The notes under the pieces were generated by a model. It saw nothing but the letters and a program-made list of their open reading frames with translations, searched no databases and had not been told where the DNA came from. This document shows, piece by piece, positions 7,475-15,536 of a DNA stretch of 64,000 nucleotides. The stretch comes from Selenomonas bovis DSM 23594 (lineage in GTDB: Bacteria; Bacillota; Negativicutes; Selenomonadales; Selenomonadaceae), in NCBI RefSeq assembly GCF_000381005.1, contig NZ_KB908386.1:22345-86344 (forward strand). The letters run 5' to 3'. Positions within the stretch are counted from its first letter, which is position 1. Each line of letters opens with the position of its first letter. The translations under genes and the position numbers were made by a program.

Positions 7475-8932
7475 ATGCGCGAAGATTTATATGACAAGAC
7501 AAGTCCGACGGATATAGAGGCATACGGCAAGAAGATGATTGGAAAAACTATGCGGCAGATATATAAGTCACGCATTGACAAGGAACTAATCCACGACAAG
7601 CAAGAGGGCTATCTATCCTCCCATGAGGACAAGAACTACAAGGGCGGCATCGGCAACCTGATAGAGGAGTGCTGGTTCGGATATGCGGCCAATTCGGATG
7701 CTCAGGCAGATTTCTCCGATGCAGGCGTCGAACTGAAGGTCACGCCGTATATGAAGACCAGCCATGGATTCCGTGCCAAAGAGCGCCTCGTACTGACGAT
7801 GATCAACTATATGGAAATCGTCAAAGAACGCGATTTCGAACACAGCCACCTGTGGGAGAAAGCGCAGCTCATCCTGCTGGTATGGTACCTGCATGCAAAG
7901 GGTATCAGCGATATGGACAGCACGGTGGATTTCGTACAGCTCTTCACACCTCCACCAGAGGATCTCGCAATCATACGCAGCGATTATCAGAAAATCATCA
8001 CAAAAATCAAGGCCGGCAAAGCCCACGAACTCTCAGAAGGTGACACTTTGTATCTGGGTGCCTGCACGAAAAGCTCTAATTCCAAGGTGAGGCGTCAGCA
8101 GCCGTTCAGCGATACAGAGGCAAAGCCCCGTGCGTTCTCCTTCAAAAACAGCTATATGACCTATATACTCCTGCACTATATCATGCCCGGGAAACAGACA
8201 TACGAACCGATTGTCAAGGAAGGTCAGCACATCGCCAACTTCGAAAGATATGTCACTGATAGGATTGCCAGGTATCGGGGGGCCAGCATTTCTAATCTAG
8301 CTGCCCATTTCCAAATTGCCTCACACGCCAAGAATATTCCGGCGATGCTGGCTTTCCGTATCCTCGGTGTGACAGGGAACAACTGCGAGGAATTCGAAAA
8401 AGCAGGCATCGCCGTCAAGACCATCCGCATCCAAAGGAATGGCCGTATCAGAGAGAACATGTCATTCCCGTCAATAAACTATCGAGAACTTGCCAGGGAG
8501 AATTGGGAGGATTGCACATTCGGAAACTATCTGCGTAATACGAGATTCTTCTTCGTAATATACCACGAGGATTCGGATGGGGAATATCGTCTGCAAGGAG
8601 GGCTGTTCTGGAATATGCCAGCCAAAGACCTGGAAGGCGATGTGCGCGCGGTGTGGCAGGAAACCCACGACATCATCAGTAGGGGGCAACTGTCACTGAC
8701 GTGCAGCAGGAACGGCACGATCATCAACAACCTGCCGAAAAAAGCAAACCATCCGATATCTCACGTCCGGCCCCATGCCAGGACCCGCGATGATACCTCC
8801 CCTTTGCCCGAAGGAACGCATATCCATATAGGAAAAGGCGTCGCCTGGAGCAATCCGGATGCTTATACAAAACATTGCTTCTGGCTCAACAACAACTACA
8901 TCCTGAGACAAATCAAGCAGGCGGGAAACTGA
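7475..8932 (+). CDS. Sau3AI/MutH-family type II restriction endonuclease
   Basis: 485 residues, the size of Sau3AI (about 490). Residues about 55-95 (GGIGNLIEECWFGYAANSD...ADFSDAGVELKVTPY) match the MutH/Sau3AI catalytic core: a Glu in the first helix, then Asp and Glu-x-Lys. The second half repeats a MutH-like layout (SISNLAAHFQIAS; NYRELARENWEDCTFGNYL), as in Sau3AI, where the C-terminal copy is a non-catalytic DNA-binding pseudo-domain. Cleavage at GATC is inferred from the family and from the neighbouring m5C methyltransferase and Vsr gene. The start ATG has a weak AAAGAAGG site 12 bases upstream. Convergent to the methyltransferase gene. Confidence 0.85.
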   Translation: MREDLYDKTSPTDIEAYGKKMIGKTMRQIYKSRIDKELIHDKQEGYLSSHEDKNYKGGIGNLIEECWFGYAANSDAQADFSDAGVELKVTPYMKTSHGFRAKERLVLTMINYMEIVKERDFEHSHLWEKAQLILLVWYLHAKGISDMDSTVDFVQLFTPPPEDLAIIRSDYQKIITKIKAGKAHELSEGDTLYLGACTKSSNSKVRRQQPFSDTEAKPRAFSFKNSYMTYILLHYIMPGKQTYEPIVKEGQHIANFERYVTDRIARYRGASISNLAAHFQIASHAKNIPAMLAFRILGVTGNNCEEFEKAGIAVKTIRIQRNGRIRENMSFPSINYRELARENWEDCTFGNYLRNTRFFFVIYHEDSDGEYRLQGGLFWNMPAKDLEGDVRAVWQETHDIISRGQLSLTCSRNGTIINNLPKKANHPISHVRPHARTRDDTSPLPEGTHIHIGKGVAWSNPDAYTKHCFWLNNNYILRQIKQAGN

Positions 8933-9032
8933 TAGCTGCGAAATCTCCAGCAGTCACCGGAGCAGCCAGATAGCCCGCAACATGTGGAGCATACACAAAA
9001 AAACAAGACCTGTCTGCAGCCTTGTCTTACTG

Positions 9033-9145
9033 TGTAAATCCCCAAGAACGCAAGCCGCAGGCGCAGCGTGATTGGTTGGATTTACTGTAAGGGCGATGCG
9101 CAATGTCCACGAAGTGGACGTTTGTGCATGTTGCTTTGTGTATAG
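9033..9145 (-). repeat. GTCCAC..GTGGAC palindromic repeat, inverted copy
   Basis: This copy is inverted relative to 6809-6983. It reads AAATCCCCAAGAACGCAAGC, then the CTGCGCCTGCGG complement, then TGTCCACGAAGTGGACGTTT near 9103-9122. Together the two copies bracket the endonuclease gene. The rest of the 8933-9149 gap holds nothing else recognised. Confidence 0.78.
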
Positions 9146-9149
9146 GAAG

Positions 9150-10349
9150 TCATTCTTGTTCTACAATCTCGGCAAGCAGCCTGCCCATCCGGGTGATGCA
9201 GCCGACGACCAGAGCATTTCCCATACAGAAATATTGGAAACGATCCGTCATCCCTGTATCAGTCCAATGCTCAGGGAATCCTTGTATCTTGTTCGTTTCA
9301 TTCGGAGTAAGCAGACGATACCGCCCTGTATCGAGATCGCGGACCACATGTGTACTGCGGTTCGTCGTTCCCTCGCTGGTGAGCATGGTCCGGGCCGGCC
9401 GATCCACAGGGTCCGGATAAGCAATCGGCCCCTCCGAGAACGTATATTTATGACCGTTCCTCGCTGTTCTCTCGATATGCTTGGCACCTTTGAGGTATTT
9501 GAATTTCTCCAAGGATGTATCGTCAAGATAATACTTTTCATCGACACCGTGGTCCATGATATCTCTCAGCAACACATGCGGCCCGTGGTAATCCGGCTCC
9601 GCCTTCGCTGTGAACAGCATGCCGTCTGTCATATAACCAGCCGTATCGAACGCGAAGCCGAACGCATCAGATATTGCCAACAAGTCTTGCGTGCCAAGTT
9701 CGCCCTGATGCAACGCCCCGCACGGCGCAATCGGAAACACCTGCGCGAAGAAGCCATCCTGATGGATGACCCTGTCTGCGGAAGCACCATGCATGTACCG
9801 CCCATAGACCGTATCATTCCGATAGGCAAAGATGAACGTGCGGCGGCGGCGCTGCACGAACCCATAGTCCGCGGCGTTGACAACGCGCCATTCGACACTG
9901 TATCCTAATGCCCAGAATGATGCCAGGATGATACCGAAATCGCGCCCCCGTTGCTTGCCCGGCGACTTGAGAAGCCTGTCGACATTCTCCAGCAGTACGA
10001 ACGGCGGATGTTTCGCAATCAATACACCCCGTATCTGCCACCACAGCACGCCCTTCTTGCCCTCGATTCCCTTCGCTCCGGTACGGGCCACCGAGTAGTC
10101 CTGGCAAGGAAATCCGCCAACCAGCAAGGTATGATCCGGGATGCTTGCCTTGTCGACGGTGCCTATATCCTCATTGACATAGATATCCTTCTTGCCGAAA
10201 TGAGCGCAGTAGCAGTCGAATGCGTCCTGGCGCCTCCTGCTCGGTTCCCACTGGTTCGCCCATACAGTATCCCAGTTTGCATCGGCGGCCTCGAGCCCGA
10301 CGCGGAAACCTCCGACTCCCGCAAATAGCTCGCATACCGTCTTATCCAT
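9150..10349 (-). CDS. dcm: DNA (cytosine-5) methyltransferase of a GATC-type R-M system
   Basis: 399 residues with the canonical m5C methyltransferase motifs: I (CELFAGVGGFRVGLE), IV with the catalytic Cys (VGGFPCQDYSVAR), VI (VLLENVDRLLKSPG), VIII (WRVVNAADYGFVQRRRRTFI), then a variable target-recognition region, and IX/X near the end (PAYPDPVDRPARTMLTSEG; QGFPEHWTDTGMT; QYFCMGNALVVG). Paired with a Sau3AI-like endonuclease, it most likely protects GATC by methylating C. The ribosome binding site GGGAGG precedes the ATG. The gene has its own promoter at 10389-10417 and is divergent from vsr. An orphan role is possible but unlikely given the neighbours. Confidence 0.92.
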   Translation of the reverse strand: MDKTVCELFAGVGGFRVGLEAADANWDTVWANQWEPSRRRQDAFDCYCAHFGKKDIYVNEDIGTVDKASIPDHTLLVGGFPCQDYSVARTGAKGIEGKKGVLWWQIRGVLIAKHPPFVLLENVDRLLKSPGKQRGRDFGIILASFWALGYSVEWRVVNAADYGFVQRRRRTFIFAYRNDTVYGRYMHGASADRVIHQDGFFAQVFPIAPCGALHQGELGTQDLLAISDAFGFAFDTAGYMTDGMLFTAKAEPDYHGPHVLLRDIMDHGVDEKYYLDDTSLEKFKYLKGAKHIERTARNGHKYTFSEGPIAYPDPVDRPARTMLTSEGTTNRSTHVVRDLDTGRYRLLTPNETNKIQGFPEHWTDTGMTDRFQYFCMGNALVVGCITRMGRLLAEIVEQE

Positions 10350-10388
10350 ATATGGGGCCTCCCTTCCCTCGCTCTTTTCACGGATCTC

Positions 10389-10417
10389 ATTATAACACGA
10401 ACGCCATCATCGATCAA
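10389..10417 (-). promoter_or_regulatory. Promoter of the methyltransferase gene, containing GATC
   Basis: Read leftward, the sequence is TTGATC (10417-10412), a 17-bp spacer, and TATAAT (10394-10389). The -35 box itself includes GATC, and further GATC sites lie at about 10383 and 10434, so methylation by the encoded enzyme could feed back on this promoter. Confidence 0.65.
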
Positions 10418-10511
10418 GGTCGAATTCCCAAAAGATCTGACCGCAATCAAATGTCCCCGGATAATCAGACCTGCGGTATCTGATACATCTTCCTGAAAGG
10501 AGGTGACGCCT

Positions 10512-10922
10512 TTGGACGTGCTCACGAAAGAACAGCGCCGGAAAGCCATGTCCCGCAACCGTGCCAAAGACACACGACCGGAAGTGCGTCTTCGCAAGGC
10601 GCTCTACCACCAACGGCTCCGGTACCGCAAGAATTACCGCAAACTCCCCGGAACGCCGGATATCGCCCTGACCAGGCAGAAGATAGCAATCTTCGTCGAC
10701 GGTGACTTCTGGCATGCCAGAGGGCACGAGACGCACCCGGGAGAGCAGGTCACTACCAACAAAGAATACTGGGTCAAGCACCTATCCCGCAATGTCGAGC
10801 GCGACCGCGAAGTGACCGACACCCTGACCGAACAAGGCTGGCTCGTGCTCCGATTCTGGGAGTCCGACATCAAGCGCAATCTCGAGGCCTGTGTGAATAC
10901 CATCTTGGCCTATGCGCGCTGA
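10512..10922 (+). CDS. vsr: Very short patch repair (Vsr) endonuclease
   Basis: 136 residues from a TTG eight bases after AAAGGAGG; an upstream GTG at 10503 overlaps that site and is unlikely. The protein opens with LTKEQRRKAMSRNRAKDTRPE, the Vsr signature. It continues with the catalytic Asp in PGTPDIALTRQKIAIFVDGDFWHA, including the DGDFWH metal/zinc region, and ends with LRFWESDIKRNLE. Vsr nicks at T:G mismatches arising from deamination of 5-methylcytosine and normally accompanies m5C methyltransferases. It is divergent from dcm, which fits the R-M island. Confidence 0.93.
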   Translation: MDVLTKEQRRKAMSRNRAKDTRPEVRLRKALYHQRLRYRKNYRKLPGTPDIALTRQKIAIFVDGDFWHARGHETHPGEQVTTNKEYWVKHLSRNVERDREVTDTLTEQGWLVLRFWESDIKRNLEACVNTILAYAR

Positions 10923-11035
10923 CCATAGGAAACCACACTCTCCAGGCGACGAACCAGCTCGTCTCCGAGTGAAGCTCCCCCAGAGCTGGCCCCGCGATGC
11001 ACCCGATGCCAGCGGCGCGCCAACGCGAGGTCGCC

Positions 11036-11413
11036 TCAGAGCGAGCGCACGCCCATCGCGTGCAGCAGCCAGCGGCGCAGGACGTGGACGTGGTTCTGCT
11101 CCGTGTTCTTCGCGGCGTAGAGCAGCGTGACGTTGTCCTCCTCGAGCCAGCGGCGGCATTCCTGCGCGAAGGCGTGGGCCGGCGCGCTGGCCTCGAGCTC
11201 GTCGAGGTAGGTGGCCGCGAAGCCCTCGAAGGGGAGTTCTCCCGCGTGGTAGAGCTTCCGCAGCTCCGCGGACGGCGTGATTTCCTTCGGCCAGGCGGCG
11301 AGTGCCGCCTGGTCTTTTTTCACACCGCGCGGCCAGAGGCGGTCGACGAGGACGCGCTGGCCGTCGTCCGGAGCGATGTCATCATAGATGCGTTTCATGC
11401 GCAGTTCGTACAT
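11036..11413 (-). CDS. DUF488 family protein
   Basis: 125 residues matching the short DUF488 type: KRIYDDIAPDDGQRVLVDRLWPRGVKKDQAAL at the front, then WPKEITPSAELRKLYH, and VTLLYAAKNTEQNHVHVLRRWL near the end. The biochemical role is unknown. It is monocistronic, with AAGGAAG nine bases before the ATG. The first normal-G+C gene next to the island, it probably marks the return to the core chromosome. Confidence 0.9.
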   Translation of the reverse strand: MYELRMKRIYDDIAPDDGQRVLVDRLWPRGVKKDQAALAAWPKEITPSAELRKLYHAGELPFEGFAATYLDELEASAPAHAFAQECRRWLEEDNVTLLYAAKNTEQNHVHVLRRWLLHAMGVRSL

Positions 11414-11554
11414 AGAGGATGCTTCCTTTCTTATTCTGGGCTGCTACTTCCTTCAGCGCTTCTAAAAACTGACAGGCCCTGCGGCAGGCGCGGGCGGTGC
11501 CTGGGCCGCGGCTGCGCCTCATGAGATAACACACATTCCCCGCAGGCGTCTTGC

Positions 11555-12319
11555 TCAGCCGTCCTGCCTGTCAGCCCAGTAGGCGCGCAGGAGACTGAGG
11601 ACGAAGGCCTGGCAGGCGGGGCCTGTGCCGAGGTCCCACGGATCCTGATTCTTCAGGATGCTGTTGGAGATGATGCGCACGTCGAGGAAGGGCACGCCGA
11701 AGGACTGCGCAATCTGCGCGACGGCGTCGCCCTCCATCTCCTCGCAGGCCGTGCCGTAGAAATCGTGCAGGAAGCGCACGCGGTCGACGGCGCAGTTCCA
11801 GCTGTCCGAGGTGCCGATGGTGCCGGTCACGACGCGCCCCCGGCGGTAGCTCGCTGCCGCCGCCTGCGCGGCGGCGAGCAGCGCCGCGTCCGCCGCGTGA
11901 TAGACCTCCTGCGTGAACTTCCCGGCCTGCGCGTCCCAGGCGAAGACGCCGAGCTGCTTGAGCTCCTCCATCGGCGCGCCCGCGCCCGCCGCGCGGTAGC
12001 GGGACTGCCAGGCCGACTCGTTGACGGTGCGCGCGCCGAGCACGATGTCGTAGACCGCAAGCGCCGGATCATGCGCGCCTGCCGTGCCCTGGCTGATGAT
12101 GGCCGCGGGCTGGTAGCGCTCGATAGCGAGCGCCGCGAGCGCCGCCGCGTTCGCCATGCCCCACTGCGTCTCGCTCACGACGACGGGATGGCCGTCCACG
12201 AGGCCGCGCACGCAGCGCCAGGGGCCGAACGGCTCCTCCTGCGCCTCCGTCATCTGCTCGATGAGATCGGCGGTCTCCACCTCCATCGCACCTTGGATGA
12301 CGACGGGCTGTTCCTTCAT
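11555..12319 (-). CDS. mtnN: 5'-methylthioadenosine/S-adenosylhomocysteine nucleosidase-like protein
   Basis: 254 residues from the ATG at 12319, chosen because GGGAGGAA lies just before it; an upstream in-frame ATG has no such site. Family features are VVVSETQWGMANAAALAALAIERY, IISQGTAGAHDPALAVYDIVLG (phosphorylase superfamily glycine loop), and ACEEMEGDAVAQIAQSFGVPFLDVRIISN, where the Glu-Met-Glu segment binds the nucleoside and the Asp near the end is catalytic. The enzyme removes adenine from MTA or SAH in methionine salvage. Slightly long for MtnN, so a related nucleoside phosphorylase is the alternative. Confidence 0.82.
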   Translation of the reverse strand: MKEQPVVIQGAMEVETADLIEQMTEAQEEPFGPWRCVRGLVDGHPVVVSETQWGMANAAALAALAIERYQPAAIISQGTAGAHDPALAVYDIVLGARTVNESAWQSRYRAAGAGAPMEELKQLGVFAWDAQAGKFTQEVYHAADAALLAAAQAAAASYRRGRVVTGTIGTSDSWNCAVDRVRFLHDFYGTACEEMEGDAVAQIAQSFGVPFLDVRIISNSILKNQDPWDLGTGPACQAFVLSLLRAYWADRQDG

Positions 12320-12382
12320 CGCTGATTCCTCCCTTTCGCAAATGCCCTCCGCGTACTGCACGGCACGGCATGTTTCTTTTTT

Positions 12383-12412
12383 GATTATACGTTCCAGCTG
12401 CATGAGTTGCAA
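12383..12412 (-). promoter_or_regulatory. Promoter of the nucleosidase gene
   Basis: Read leftward: TTGCAA (12412-12407), 17-bp spacer, TATAATC (12389-12383), about 65 bases upstream of the start codon. Confidence 0.65.
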
Positions 12413-12488
12413 GGTGCGTAGTTGCGTTACATCTGTCTGAAATCAGAAGATTTTTTTTGCTCCTATCGGTAAAAAAATAATTCAGCTA

Positions 12489-12517
12489 TTGATTTTCATT
12501 CTCATCTATGCTATATT
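12489..12517 (+). promoter_or_regulatory. Promoter with Fur-type box ahead of a candidate small RNA
   Basis: TTGATT (12489-12494), 17-bp spacer, TATATT (12512-12517). The bases 12490-12504, TGATTTTCATTCTCA, form a 7-1-7 inverted repeat that on the other strand reads TGAGAATGAAAATCA and closely resembles the Fur consensus TGATAATnATTATCA. The box covers the -35 element and spacer, the usual position for repression by Fur. Confidence 0.6.
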
Positions 12518-12523
12518 ATATCC

Positions 12524-12645
12524 AGGCTTTCGTTAGAGGATGTTGTTCCCATCGTCGCACGGGGCAGCGCCCTCGAAGCTCTCCTACTAATATAATACAC
12601 AGCGAAAAACCAGGCATCTGCTCAATGCCTGGTTTTTCGTCGTTT
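12524..12645 (+). ncRNA. Candidate iron-regulated small RNA
   Basis: A roughly 115-nt transcription unit with no open frame. It begins just after the Fur-box promoter at 12489-12517 and ends at a perfect 15-bp stem, CGAAAAACCAGGCAT (12603-12617) with ATGCCTGGTTTTTCG (12625-12639), which contains the T run of an intrinsic terminator. The body holds a CGCACGGGGCAGCGCC hairpin-prone part and an unpaired pyrimidine stretch CTCTCCTAC (about 12581-12589) complementary to Shine-Dalgarno sequences. This layout matches RyhB/FsrA-type iron-sparing RNAs. No homology was recognised; the inference is from architecture. Confidence 0.5.
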
Positions 12646-12740
12646 CGCGCAAGGTCAATCATCGTCAGGCAAACTACACAAGGTTCCTGCCTGTGTGCGA
12701 TAAATTTACAAAATGACTGGATTTTTATACAGCGTTCTGC

Positions 12741-12746
12741 TATGAT
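12741..12746 (+). promoter_or_regulatory. Possible -10 box of korDABC
   Basis: TATGAT with a weak TGGATT 17 bases upstream (12718-12723). It lies about 83 bases before korD. The assignment is tentative because the stretch has several AT-rich alternatives. Confidence 0.3.
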
Positions 12747-12828
12747 GTAAAAAGTATCGCCCATAAGGTATACAAGATATAAAATTCTTTTATATAACCA
12801 TTGTGTAGCATTTCTAGGAGGGAATGGT

Positions 12829-13035
12829 ATGAAGTCTGACATCACCATCAAGATGGCCAGATGCAAGGGCTGCGGGATCTGCGTGGCGTTCTGCCCGAAG
12901 CAGGTGCTCGCACTCGACGAGCTCGGCAAGGTGCACGTCGTAAAGGGAGATGACTGCATTGCCTGCGGCCAGTGCGAGCTGCGCTGCCCGGACTATGCGA
13001 TTTTCGTTGATAAAGCAGGGGAGGCGGCAAAATGA
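12829..13035 (+). CDS. korD: 2-oxoacid:ferredoxin oxidoreductase, delta (ferredoxin) subunit
   Basis: 68 residues with two 4Fe-4S motifs: CKGCGICVAFCP (about 14-25) and CIACGQCELRCP (about 44-55). It passes electrons from the catalytic subunits to free ferredoxin. It is the first gene of a tight D-A-B-C set; its stop overlaps the korA start by four bases (ATGA). A strong TAGGAGGG site precedes the ATG. The substrate (2-oxoglutarate or branched-chain 2-oxoacids) cannot be decided from this subunit. Confidence 0.92.
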   Translation: MKSDITIKMARCKGCGICVAFCPKQVLALDELGKVHVVKGDDCIACGQCELRCPDYAIFVDKAGEAAK

Positions 13036-14171
13036 GCAAGGCAAGACTGATGCAGGGCAACGAGGCCTGCGCGGAGGGCGCGATTGCCGCGGGCGTGAAT
13101 TTCTTCGCGGGCTATCCGATCACGCCGTCGACGGAGATTGCCGAGACGATGGCGAAGCTCCTGCCGAAGACGGGCGGCAAGTTCGTGCAGATGGAGGACG
13201 AGATCGCGAGCATGGGCGCCATCCTCGGCGCCTCGCTCGCGGGCGCGAAGGCGATGGACGCGACGAGCGGCCCGGGCTTCTCGCTGAAGCAGGAGCTCAT
13301 CGGCTATGCGGCCTGCGCCGAGATCCCCTGCGTGCTCGTCGATGTGCAGCGCGTCGGCCCCTCGACGGGCCAGCCGACCGCGCCCTCCCAGGCAGATGTG
13401 ATGCAGGCGCGCTGGGGCACGCACGGCGACCATCCCATCATCGCGCTCGCGCCGTGGAGCGTGCGCGAGACGTATGACGTGACGGTCATGGCCGTGAACT
13501 ACGCGGAGCGGTTCCGCACGCCGGTCATCCTGCTCATGGACGAGGTCGTCGGCCATCTGCGCGAGAAGGTCGTGCTCCCCGACCATGTGGACGTCTACCC
13601 GCGCCGCCAACCGAAGAAGACGCGTGCCGAGGGCTATGAGCCGTTCACGCCGGACGAGGATCTCGTACCGAACGTCGCGGATTTCGGCAAGGGCTACCAC
13701 ATCCATGTGACGGGCCTCATCCATGACGACACGGGCTTCCCCGTCGGCAGCCCGGCCATCACGGAGCAGTCCATCCGCCGCCTCCACGAGAAGATCGACC
13801 GCGCAGGCGAAGAGATCATCCACACGGAATGCTCGTTCATGGACGACGCGGAGTACGCCGTCGTCGCGTTCGGCGGCACGGCGCGCACGGCCTACGAGGC
13901 AGTGCGGGCGGCGCGCGCGCGCGGCGAGAAGGTCGGCCTCGTGCGCCTCATCACCATCTGGCCGTTCGCGGACAAAGCCATCGCGGCGCTCGCGCAGAAG
14001 GTCAAGGGCATCCTCGTCGCGGAGATGAACTACGGCCAGGTCGTCGGCGAGGTGCGCCGCGCGGCCGCGGGCGCCTGCCCCGTCGAGCTCTGCGGCAAGT
14101 ACAACATGCAGGCGTTCGAGCCGCAGGAAATCGAGACGGCCATCGACCAGTTCATCGCTGGCTTGAAGTAA
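13032..14171 (+). CDS. korA: 2-oxoacid:ferredoxin oxidoreductase, alpha subunit
   Basis: 379 residues. The N-terminal pyrimidine-binding domain is clear (LMQGNEACAEGAIAAGVNFFAGYPITPSTEIAE; QMEDEIASMGAILGASLAGAKAMDATSGPG; VDVQRVGPSTGQPTAPSQADVMQARWG). The C-terminal part is the transketolase-C-like domain (VAFGGTARTAYEAVRAARA; EMNYGQVVGEVRR). Together with beta it forms the thiamine-diphosphate enzyme that oxidises 2-oxoglutarate, or runs in reverse to fix CO2, in anaerobes. Separate alpha and gamma subunits are typical of the Kor/Vor four-subunit form. Confidence 0.93.
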   Translation: MSKARLMQGNEACAEGAIAAGVNFFAGYPITPSTEIAETMAKLLPKTGGKFVQMEDEIASMGAILGASLAGAKAMDATSGPGFSLKQELIGYAACAEIPCVLVDVQRVGPSTGQPTAPSQADVMQARWGTHGDHPIIALAPWSVRETYDVTVMAVNYAERFRTPVILLMDEVVGHLREKVVLPDHVDVYPRRQPKKTRAEGYEPFTPDEDLVPNVADFGKGYHIHVTGLIHDDTGFPVGSPAITEQSIRRLHEKIDRAGEEIIHTECSFMDDAEYAVVAFGGTARTAYEAVRAARARGEKVGLVRLITIWPFADKAIAALAQKVKGILVAEMNYGQVVGEVRRAAAGACPVELCGKYNMQAFEPQEIETAIDQFIAGLK

Positions 14172-14184
14172 GGGAGGAATCATC

Positions 14185-15006
14185 ATGGAAAGAAGCTACG
14201 AGAAATATTTCCGCCAGAACCGCCTCCCGCACCTCTGGTGCCCCGGCTGCGGCAACGGCATCGCCATGAAGGCCATCGTCGAGGCCATCGAGAAGAAAGG
14301 CCTCTCGCAGGACAACACGGTCATCGTCTCCGGCATCGGCTGCTCCTCACGCGCGTCCGGCTACATGGACTTCGACACGCTCCACACGGCGCACGGCCGC
14401 GCCATCCCGTTCGCGACGGGCATCAAGCTCGCGAACCCGGAGCTCAACGTCGTCGTCATCACGGGCGACGGCGACTGCACCGCCATCGGCGGCAACCATT
14501 TCATCCACGGCTGCCGCAGGAACGTCGACCTCACGGTCGTCCTCTTCAACAACAACATCTACGGCATGACCGGCGGCCAGGCCTCGCCGATGACGCCACT
14601 CGGCAAAAAGGCGACGACGGCGCCCTACGGCTCCATCGATCGCCCATTCGACGCCTGCGGCCTCGCCGAGGCTGCAGGTGCGACCTACGTCGCCCGCTCG
14701 ACCGCATACCACGAGAAGCACCTCGTCGACATGATCGCAGGCGGCTTCGACAACAAGGGATTCTCCTTCATCGAGGCGATGGTCCAGTGCCCGACGGCCT
14801 ACGGCCGCAAGAACAAGATGGGCAGCCCCGCGAACATGCTGAAATGGATGCGTGACAACGCCGTGATGAAAGCCGCCTGGGACAAGCTCCCCGACGACAA
14901 GAAGACCGGCGAGAAATTCCCCATCGGCCTCTTCTACCAGACGACCGCCACGGACTACGACACGGCCTACGATGAGGTCATCGAGAGAGCAGGAGGTGCG
15001 AAATGA
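14185..15006 (+). CDS. korB: 2-oxoacid:ferredoxin oxidoreductase, beta subunit (ThDP-binding)
   Basis: 273 residues. HLWCPGCGNGIAMKAI and GIGCSSRASGYMDFDTLHTAHGRAIPFATGIKLANPEL match the beta-subunit front. ITGDGDCTAIGGNHFIHGCRRN...NNNIYGMTGGQASPMTP is the thiamine-diphosphate/Mg motif (GDGD to NN) plus the substrate loop. GGAGG lies a few bases before the ATG, 13 bases after korA. Its stop overlaps the korC start by four bases. Confidence 0.94.
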   Translation: MERSYEKYFRQNRLPHLWCPGCGNGIAMKAIVEAIEKKGLSQDNTVIVSGIGCSSRASGYMDFDTLHTAHGRAIPFATGIKLANPELNVVVITGDGDCTAIGGNHFIHGCRRNVDLTVVLFNNNIYGMTGGQASPMTPLGKKATTAPYGSIDRPFDACGLAEAAGATYVARSTAYHEKHLVDMIAGGFDNKGFSFIEAMVQCPTAYGRKNKMGSPANMLKWMRDNAVMKAAWDKLPDDKKTGEKFPIGLFYQTTATDYDTAYDEVIERAGGAK

Positions 15007-15533
15007 GAAAGCAGCTTAGATTCTCAGGCTCCGGCGGCCAGGGCGTCATCACCGCCGCCATCATCTTCGCCGAGGCGGCCGTCGCCGAGGGCAAGGAGGC
15101 CGTCCAGTCCCAGTCCTACGGCCCGGAGGCGCGCGGCGGCGCGTCGAAGGCCGAGGTCATCATCGACGACGCGCCCATCTACCATCCGCACGTCGAGGTA
15201 CCGGATCTCGTGCTCGCCATGACGCAGAAGGCCGCGGACAAATACTACAAGGATCTGAACCCCGACGGCCTGCTCGTCCTCGACGAGGAGCTCGTGCCCG
15301 AGGTGCCGGACTTCCCGCACGTCGTGCGCGTGCCCATCACGAAGCTCGCCATCGAGGAAGTCGGCCGCCCGCTCTTCGCGAACATCGTCGCGCTCGGCGC
15401 GCTCGTCCACCTCACGGGCCTCGTCTCGTTTGACACCATCAAGGCATCCGTCGCCCACCGCGTGCCGCCCCACACTGTCGAGCAGAACATGAAAGCCCTG
15501 CAGGTCGGCTGGGACGCCGTCGAAGGGAAATAA
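15003..15533 (+). CDS. korC: 2-oxoacid:ferredoxin oxidoreductase, gamma subunit
   Basis: 176 residues with the gamma-family opening LRFSGSGGQGVITAAIIFAEAAVAEGKEAVQSQSYGPEARGGASKAEVIID and the end VPPHTVEQNMKALQVGW. It is the structural gamma domain of the 2-oxoacid oxidoreductase and the last gene of korDABC. A perfect intrinsic terminator follows four bases after the stop. Confidence 0.93.
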   Translation: MRKQLRFSGSGGQGVITAAIIFAEAAVAEGKEAVQSQSYGPEARGGASKAEVIIDDAPIYHPHVEVPDLVLAMTQKAADKYYKDLNPDGLLVLDEELVPEVPDFPHVVRVPITKLAIEEVGRPLFANIVALGALVHLTGLVSFDTIKASVAHRVPPHTVEQNMKALQVGWDAVEGK

Positions 15534-15536
15534 AAG

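Noticed and set aside
12489..12645. Leader or riboswitch of korD instead of a separate small RNA
   Set aside because: A perfect terminator ends the unit about 190 bases before korD and AT-rich promoter-like DNA follows, so a separate RNA is favoured; an attenuated leader remains possible.
13829..14855. Arg-rich plus-strand frames within korA/korB
   Set aside because: They are alternative-frame images of the kor genes; the composition is biased and the frames lack start signals.
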